A DNA stretch of 49,015 bases, taken from an uncultured Bacteroidales bacterium. GTDB lineage: Bacteria > Bacteroidota > Bacteroidia > Bacteroidales > WCHB1-69. The stretch is taken from assembly GCA_900316305.1 (NCBI GenBank), contig ONCM01000021.1:1-49015 (forward strand), written 5' to 3'. A program made the position numbers and the translations under genes. The notes under the pieces were generated by a model that had not been told where the DNA came from, made no database searches, and saw nothing but the letters and a program-made list of their open reading frames with translations. Shown here piece by piece: positions 44,199 through 49,015 of this stretch (its first letter is position 1; every line of letters starts with the position of its first letter).

Positions 44199-44972
44199 CT
44201 ATATGGACGGGGTATATTTTTTCTTCTTTTTTCCATTAAGCTGTTTGTTAAGTTGTTTCTTACTCACAATAAGATTAATCAAGAAAGCCAGCAAAGCCGC
44301 CACGATGGTTACTTTGAAAATAATGTCGCCCCATTTGACGGTTTCGATGTTCTGGGCTTCGCTGATAGTTTTATGACCGCTGTCTATCCGCTTGCACAGG
44401 GAGTCCAAAAGCGGATTTGACGCGATGATATCCTTATGTTGGATTTTCTGGGTGGCAAAGACCGGGTAGAGATCCATATCCCTGTTCTTCAAGGCAACAA
44501 GAGTGTCTTTGGCGGCCTTCCGCTTCATCTGGGGAAGTTGTTGGAATATGGCCGTGAGTTGGTCGTACTGGAGAGCCGTCAAAGTGAATTCCGTCTCCAA
44601 GTCGCGGGCCAGCGCCTCTACCTTGGCTTCCTGTTGAAGTATCTCCATCTTCTCGTCAATAGCCTTGCGCAAAACCATGATATCCATCCACATATCGTAA
44701 AGAATCTGGCTCTGCAAAGTAATAAACGACCTGTTTTCGTTATAGAAGACATCCATCTGCGTCGTGCATCTGAGATAATCGTCAGAGAGCCGGTCACAGT
44801 CCGTGAACGAGATCATCTCTCTTTCAATGGACTCCAACTGCGCCTGATAGTTCTTCAGCTCGCTCTTGATCGCCTTGACCGAATCGGCATAACCGCTCTG
44901 CGACACCGCCCGCATCGGCAATGTCAACACCAAAACAGCCCAAACTACGATTGACAGAGTTTTCGTTCTCAT
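44199..44972 (-). CDS. Envelope coiled-coil protein with C-terminal membrane helix
   Basis: 257 residues from the ATG at 44972; a GTG two codons upstream is the alternative. The N-terminal signal (MRTKTLSIVVWAVLVLTLPMRAVSQS) leads to a helical, coiled-coil-rich periplasmic region (DSVKAIKSELKNYQAQLESIEREM, LRKAIDEKMEILQQEAKVEALARDLE, LTAIFQQLPQMKRKAAKDTLVALKNRDM). A C-terminal membrane helix (about 219-238, IIFKVTIVAALLAFLINLIV) and a basic cytosolic tail (SKKQLNKQLNGKKKKKY) follow. It may form a periplasmic scaffold with the JAMM and RING proteins, which share its topology. No family is recognised. Gaps of 5 and 4 nt on either side show operon membership. Confidence 0.75.
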   Translation of the reverse strand: MRTKTLSIVVWAVLVLTLPMRAVSQSGYADSVKAIKSELKNYQAQLESIEREMISFTDCDRLSDDYLRCTTQMDVFYNENRSFITLQSQILYDMWMDIMVLRKAIDEKMEILQQEAKVEALARDLETEFTLTALQYDQLTAIFQQLPQMKRKAAKDTLVALKNRDMDLYPVFATQKIQHKDIIASNPLLDSLCKRIDSGHKTISEAQNIETVKWGDIIFKVTIVAALLAFLINLIVSKKQLNKQLNGKKKKKYTPSI

Positions 44973-44977
44973 AACCA

Positions 44978-46393
44978 CTATTTTACAGCATTCTGATAAG
45001 CCCTTTTCGCATCCTGATATTGTTGGATGACTGTCTGGTACTTTTTGTTATTCTTGCACGCATCTGAAAACTCTTTCAGATAGGAGTCCGTCTCCCTGAC
45101 GATACTGTAGAAAGTCTGTTCGTTCTTGACTTTCTTGACACGGTATTCGTTCAGCAAATTGTTGATTTTCATCGTCGCCGACTTAATTCTCTCCTGATCT
45201 ATATTACAATGAGAACCTCCGCCGCCACCGGTTCCGCCACCAGTTCCACTACCACCGGGGCATTTAAGGTCGTTCAGCATCTTTCGGCGATCCACAAAAC
45301 GTTTTGCCAGACTCTTCAATTCCGGAAATTCCTTGTATTGGTTCTCATCAAACGACACTTCGTTGAATTTGGCAGCATTTTCTTTGTATTTCCTGCACGC
45401 CTTGCCATTTCCAGTGTTCTTGGCAATGGAGATATCATCAATGAGCGCATCCATTTGCGCAATCATCCGTTGCAAAGAGTCCGCCGTGACAATGCCCTCC
45501 CCTATTTTGTTGTAATAGCGGTGGAATGTGGCATACTCCTGTTCCAGTTCTCCACAATCGGTCTCCACAATACCCTTGCGGGCGGTCTCGTACTTGCCCA
45601 AAAGTTCCATTTTCCGAAGGACAACCTCTTTCGAACTTCCCGAAGGGTCTCTTTTCTCAATTTGATAGTCAAGCAGTTTCTGATAATCTTTGGTCAGTTC
45701 TTCATTCCATTGCCTGTATTTGCTGATCATCTCGTGCTGTCCGAAACAGTTGCTTTCCGGCAACCTCAACGATATGGAGAAGTTGTTGGAGATGTATTGC
45801 AAGGCCACTTTGTTAAAGAACTGGGGAAAGTCATACTTCGCTTTTATAGGAATTACATTGTTGATTTTCAATATAGTGGGGACAGTTGCATTGGTGATTC
45901 TGATCTTCAGCACAATCACCTTGTCTCCCGAAAGTGCCATCATCACATCCGACTCTTTCTCGTTCAAAAGCAGCCCGTTCACACACTCGAAAGCCGGTTT
46001 TGGAGCAAATCCGTCTTTTATTTGGGATTTCATATCCGTGGTCATATCCAATTTCGACCTATAATTATTTTTGAAGTGGTCACGCAGCATTTGGTCGTTG
46101 AATTGTTTGCCACTAAGCGAAGAAGGGCACCAGAGGTGAGTGAGCCAGTCCTTTTTCTTCATCGGCCTTTCATAACGGCTGCGGACAACCACATTGATAA
46201 TGTCCTGTTGAGGATCGTAAGTGGCCTCCAGCATCAAAGGAACCGACTGGCAATCGTTGGACGGTCCGCGGAGGATGACCGGGATATATTGTGTTTTTTC
46301 CGGCTCTACAGCGTAGGAGAGCACCACGTCATTCTGTGCAAAAACTGCATTCAGACTGAGAATCGAAAAGAAAATCAGCAAATATTTTTTCAT
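44978..46393 (-). CDS. Secreted helical/beta protein of unknown function
   Basis: 471 residues. The signal peptide (MKKYLLIFFSILSLNAVFAQ) is followed by a beta-rich N-terminal part (NDVVLSYAVEPEKTQYIPVIL..., AKYDFPQFFNKVALQYISNNFSISLRLP). A long helical region (about 230-390) comes next, then a Gly-rich linker between two cysteines (CPGGSGTGGG...SHC), then a helical tail (MKINNLLNEYRVKKVKNEQTFYSIVRETDSYLKEFSDACKNN). I recognise no domain. It starts 6 nt after the E2-like gene and ends 5 nt before the next ATG. A periplasmic structural subunit of the envelope complex is the most natural guess. Confidence 0.72.
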   Translation of the reverse strand: MKKYLLIFFSILSLNAVFAQNDVVLSYAVEPEKTQYIPVILRGPSNDCQSVPLMLEATYDPQQDIINVVVRSRYERPMKKKDWLTHLWCPSSLSGKQFNDQMLRDHFKNNYRSKLDMTTDMKSQIKDGFAPKPAFECVNGLLLNEKESDVMMALSGDKVIVLKIRITNATVPTILKINNVIPIKAKYDFPQFFNKVALQYISNNFSISLRLPESNCFGQHEMISKYRQWNEELTKDYQKLLDYQIEKRDPSGSSKEVVLRKMELLGKYETARKGIVETDCGELEQEYATFHRYYNKIGEGIVTADSLQRMIAQMDALIDDISIAKNTGNGKACRKYKENAAKFNEVSFDENQYKEFPELKSLAKRFVDRRKMLNDLKCPGGSGTGGGTGGGGGSHCNIDQERIKSATMKINNLLNEYRVKKVKNEQTFYSIVRETDSYLKEFSDACKNNKKYQTVIQQYQDAKRAYQNAVK

Positions 46394-46399
46394 TGTCCT

Positions 46400-46999
46400 T
46401 TATTCGTTTTGTAAATTATGATACTCCTGCAGTTCCGTAATCCAGCCGTTGGGTTCCGCCTGGTCGAGCACCCATTCCGCAACCTTGTTATCCTGCGGGT
46501 AAGGAGGCGTGTTCAGGGCATGGTACTTTTCATACTTCAGATAGGAGACCACCCGGTTGATATAGAACGACAGATCGGTATAGCTTCCACAGGCATTGGT
46601 GTTCAGGCACACCAGTCCGGCAAAATCACCGAAATAGCGGATGTTGGGGTGCCAAGGGTGCGGAATCTTGAGACCAGTGGGTGTTTGGGTGAGGAACTTG
46701 AACTCCAGTTTGGAATCCACCCCCGGATAGTTGTTGGGGATGATGATGCGCATGATGAATTCATCATGGAAAACCGGCCGTTGCCATCCGTTTTCGTCGG
46801 CCTCCTCCACCCCGCAGAACGACTTGATATTGAAAATGATTTCGTAGATGACGGGAAGCCCTTCGGCGTTTCGCTTCCGGATGATGTAGCTCACCTCCGG
46901 ATTATGCATATAGCGCTCGTCAATGGACATCCATTCGTTCAGCAATCGCGCATTTCGTCCTATAAAATGCTTGTCTTTGTATTTTTCTACCTCTCTCAT
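46400..46999 (-). CDS. E2-like ubiquitin-conjugating enzyme
   Basis: 199 residues, no signal peptide, UBC fold. After the N-terminal helix (RNARLLNEWMSID...) come the beta meander (EVSYIIRKRNAEGLPVIYEIIFNIKSF...), IIIPNNYPGVDSKLEFKF (YP motif), the HPN triad (117-119, IPHPWHPNIRYFG) and the catalytic Cys131 in GLVCLNTN, followed by LSFYINRVVSYLKYEKYHALN (usually 'l..vl..i...l..pN..'). This is a true active E2-type arrangement, not an inactive UEV. It takes the ubiquitin-like protein from the E1 and passes it to target lysines, perhaps with the RING-like protein. Gaps to neighbours are 6 nt each, so it is co-translated with the ubiquitin-like gene. Confidence 0.92.
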   Translation of the reverse strand: MREVEKYKDKHFIGRNARLLNEWMSIDERYMHNPEVSYIIRKRNAEGLPVIYEIIFNIKSFCGVEEADENGWQRPVFHDEFIMRIIIPNNYPGVDSKLEFKFLTQTPTGLKIPHPWHPNIRYFGDFAGLVCLNTNACGSYTDLSFYINRVVSYLKYEKYHALNTPPYPQDNKVAEWVLDQAEPNGWITELQEYHNLQNE

Positions 47000-47005
47000 C
47001 TTCTC

Positions 47006-47326
47006 TTAGCCGGCTATAGGGTCCATAATCACTTCCAACGTATCACCGCTTTTCACGTTATAGTCACGCAAGCAGCACTCCGTCTTTCCAATTTTGGGGT
47101 TAAGAATAATAAAATTATCGTTTTCGTCCTTCTTTCCGAAGAAATATTCCACCACCACACCGTCCTTATCGACGTTCGGCAGGTCAAAAATGGCTTTCCC
47201 GTTTTCGTCCGTACTATGACGCAGGTTCTGCATCAGCACATTCAGCGTAGCGTTGGGATCGATCAGCTTGTAACGGATCGTCTTGTTCTTGTAATGCACT
47301 CTGAGGTAAAAGTCGTCTCTTTCCAT
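47006..47326 (-). CDS. Ubiquitin-like modifier ending in Gly
   Basis: 106 residues, cytosolic. The beta-grasp pattern is visible: YLRVHYKNKTIRYKLIDPNATLNVLMQNL at the start (strand-strand-helix) and CLRDYNVKSGDTLEVIMDPIAG at the end, which lines up with the last part of ubiquitin (DYNIQKESTLHLVLRLRGG). The chain ends in Ala-Gly, so the C-terminal glycine is already exposed and could be adenylated directly by the E1-like enzyme. The middle (about 36-75) is longer than in ubiquitin. It is next to the E2 (6-nt gap). The T9SS repeat protein ends 21 nt upstream with no clear promoter box between, so the operon may start farther up or inside that gene. Confidence 0.85.
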   Translation of the reverse strand: MERDDFYLRVHYKNKTIRYKLIDPNATLNVLMQNLRHSTDENGKAIFDLPNVDKDGVVVEYFFGKKDENDNFIILNPKIGKTECCLRDYNVKSGDTLEVIMDPIAG

Positions 47327-47347
47327 TTTCTTTGTTTTTTGATGAAT

Positions 47348-49015
47348 TTATCGGTTAATTATTAATTTTTCGGTATCAAAGCTTCCGTCATGACGGAATG
47401 ATTTCACAAAATAGAGTCCATTGGCGAGAGCCATACTCATATCCAGCATATTGTCTCCATCCACCTTCCGCGACATCACCACCTGTCCGTTGGCATTGAG
47501 AATCTGCACATTCACAGTGCCTTCTGGAAGCATCAGCCGGAACTGTCCGTCGTTGGGATTCGGCAGGATTCGGATCTTGGCGGATTGGGAGGGAACATCA
47601 ACCCAACAGTCTGTATAAGTGCCGCAGGTGCCAGGTTCCTTAGCAGCGACAAGCACCTGGTAACAGGCATCCATCTCCAAGCTGCTCTCAAGCTCATAAT
47701 CAGCCGGATAATAATACTGTTTGGTGGCATTATTAATCGCAACCCCGTTTTTGTACCACTGATACTGTAAGTTCGCATCCGGATACACAAGCATATACGG
47801 GATACCGTCGCGCTTCTTGCTGACGATATTCTTTATGTCCTGAAGTGCAGGGATGATGGTCAGGTGCAAGGTCACGATACTATCGCAGCCATTTGCCGCC
47901 GAAAATATCCCTGTATAGTCGCCAGAAGTTGTGTAGTTGTTGTCATTCCAATAGTAGTTACCACATTCTGTCACTGAGACTTCTGTGTAAACAGAGCTAA
48001 GTATAATGAGGTGCAAGGTGTCCACCTGCGTGCACCCGTTGGCATCAGGGTGAGCGTATGTATAAGTGCCTGAGGTTGTATATGTCATTCCTGTACCTTC
48101 TGTCCACGTGTAACTGTTGCAGATCGTGAGAGAAGTGGCGGTGTGCACGGGGGTGTGGATGGTCAGATGCAGCGTATCCGCGCTCGCACAACCGTCAGCA
48201 TTGTTATACGAATAGGTGTAAGTTCCCGATGCAGTATAAGCCTCTCCATGCCAAATGTATTTTTCACATATGGTTTCGGTGAAGACGTTGTGCGTGCCAT
48301 GATGGATGGTGAGGTGCAACGTGTCCACGCTCGGACAGTCGTATTCGTTGTTGTAAGGATAGGTGTAAGTTCCTGAAGCCGTATATGTTTGTCCATGCCA
48401 TGTATAGCTTTCGCAAGCGGTTTCGGTGAAGACATTGTGGGTACCGTGATGGATGGTCAGTTTTAGGGTATCCGCACTTGAACAACCGTAATCATTGGTA
48501 TATGGATGAATATAAATACCTGAAACATCATAGGTTATTCCATGCCATGAGAAACCTTCACAAGCAGTCTCAATTTCAACATTATGTGTACCATAATGCA
48601 CGGTCAAGTGCAACGTATCAACACTCTCACATCCGGCGGCATTAGTATATGCATACGTATATATACCCGATGTGGTGTAGGTTTCACCGTGCCAGACAAA
48701 ACTCTCGCAGGCGGTTTCGGTATCAACATCATGAGTGCCATATTTTACGACCAGTTTCAGTGTATCAGCGCTTGCACAACCATCTGCGTTTGTATACTCA
48801 TAGGCATAGGTGCCTGATGTGGTATAAGTTATACCATGCCAAGTAAAACTTTCACAGGCTGTTTCGAATATAACGTTATGAGTGCCGTGATTTACAGTCA
48901 GTTTTAGGGTGTCAGCACTCGAACAACCGTAATCATTAGTATATGGATGAATATAAACACCTGAAACATCATAGGTTATTCCATGCCATGAGAAACCTTC
49001 ACAAGCAGTCTCAAT
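47348..49015 (-). CDS. Giant T9SS-exported repeat protein, C-terminal part
   Basis: The open frame continues to the window edge on the minus strand, so the start is missing; at least 555 codons are present. The visible part has eight or more repeats of 49 residues (147 bp) with the pattern TACE.(F/Y).WHG.TY..SG.Y.Y.Y.N..GC.S.DTL.LT(I/V)HHGTHNV. A smaller beta domain follows (QYQWYKNGVAINNATKQYY...), then a T9SS type A sorting domain (about the last 75 residues: IRILPNPNDGQFRLML...GLYFVKSFRHDGSFDTEKLIINR). It should be exported to the cell surface as a long adhesin-like stalk. Two repeats three units apart (48458-48574 and 48899-49015) are almost identical at the DNA level, showing recent duplication. 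It ends 21 nt upstream of the ubiquitin-like gene. Confidence 0.88.
   Translation of the reverse strand: METACEGFSWHGITYDVSGVYIHPYTNDYGCSSADTLKLTVNHGTHNVIFETACESFTWHGITYTTSGTYAYEYTNADGCASADTLKLVVKYGTHDVDTETACESFVWHGETYTTSGIYTYAYTNAAGCESVDTLHLTVHYGTHNVEIETACEGFSWHGITYDVSGIYIHPYTNDYGCSSADTLKLTIHHGTHNVFTETACESYTWHGQTYTASGTYTYPYNNEYDCPSVDTLHLTIHHGTHNVFTETICEKYIWHGEAYTASGTYTYSYNNADGCASADTLHLTIHTPVHTATSLTICNSYTWTEGTGMTYTTSGTYTYAHPDANGCTQVDTLHLIILSSVYTEVSVTECGNYYWNDNNYTTSGDYTGIFSAANGCDSIVTLHLTIIPALQDIKNIVSKKRDGIPYMLVYPDANLQYQWYKNGVAINNATKQYYYPADYELESSLEMDACYQVLVAAKEPGTCGTYTDCWVDVPSQSAKIRILPNPNDGQFRLMLPEGTVNVQILNANGQVVMSRKVDGDNMLDMSMALANGLYFVKSFRHDGSFDTEKLIINR
47998..49015. repeat. 147-bp coding tandem repeats
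   Basis: Direct repeats of about 147 bp within the giant surface protein, with the conserved words CCATGCCA, TGTATCAGC/GTATCCGC and GGTGTAAGTTCC. The 117-nt segments at 48458-48574 and 48899-49015 differ at about five positions and lie 441 bp (three units) apart. Copy number beyond 49015 is unknown. Confidence 0.85.

Noticed and set aside
37645-47326. Ordinary MoeB/ThiF sulfur-carrier system for molybdopterin or thiamine
   Set aside because: The presence of an E2 with HPN and Cys, a RING-like protein and a JAMM protease, and the absence of thi or moa genes, point to protein conjugation.
47998-49015. Regularly spaced repeats resembling a CRISPR array
   Set aside because: Units are 147 bp, in frame and protein-coding with conserved residues; there are no unique spacers or cas genes.

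Overview
The window looks like Bacteroidetes (Bacteroidales-like) chromosome. Start sites are preceded by the Bacteroidetes -7 element TAnnTTTG. Several secreted proteins end in type IX secretion (T9SS) sorting domains, and many lipoproteins and outer-membrane barrels are encoded. I see no rRNA, tRNA, IS element, CRISPR array or integrase. The left edge cuts an Hsp20-like gene and the right edge cuts a giant repeat protein.

Left part (1-12.7 kb): mostly housekeeping. It holds ligA, a lipoprotein, a GH29 alpha-L-fucosidase with a PA14-like insert, a small DUF5618-like protein, a MATE exporter, an M20 dipeptidase, a PLP aminotransferase, and a two-gene unit of a secreted beta-rich protein and a TPR protein. 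Middle (12.7-23.2 kb): two paralogous secreted proteins share an almost identical upstream region. They flank a membrane-anchored LytTR regulator that has a repeated candidate operator in front of it. Then come a beta-helix protein, a T9SS type A protein and a large IgGFc-binding/PKD/T9SS type B protein. Next (23.2-33.1 kb): a pyridoxal-kinase-like protein with a His-rich COG0523 GTPase, a minus-strand DUF2490/DUF4956/VTC/lipoprotein-like operon, wecB, a CotH-like T9SS protein, and a lysine-fermentation pair (kal, kce). Intergenic DNA is rich in short direct repeats, 28-nt palindromes and a recurring terminator type.

Right part (33.2-47.3 kb): the most interesting region is a compact minus-strand operon, with gaps of 2-21 nt. 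In transcription order it encodes a ubiquitin-like protein ending in Gly, an E2-like enzyme with the HPN and catalytic Cys, two envelope proteins, a membrane-anchored JAMM protease, a lipoprotein-type vWA / RING-H2-like / multi-TM / FHA protein, an outer-membrane barrel, an E1-like enzyme with a possible C-terminal E2-binding fold, four proteins resembling T6SS baseplate subunits (TssG-like, TssK, TssE/gp25, TssF), and an NlpC/P60 hydrolase. A complete ubiquitin-like conjugation and deconjugation set is thus built into an envelope and contractile-baseplate gene cluster. No sheath, tube, spike or ClpV gene is present here. The closest systems I know are the bacterial Bil and CBASS Cap2/Cap3 systems, but the RING/FHA/vWA membrane protein and the baseplate genes set this one apart. 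Upstream lies a T9SS-exported protein made of 49-residue repeats that runs off the window.
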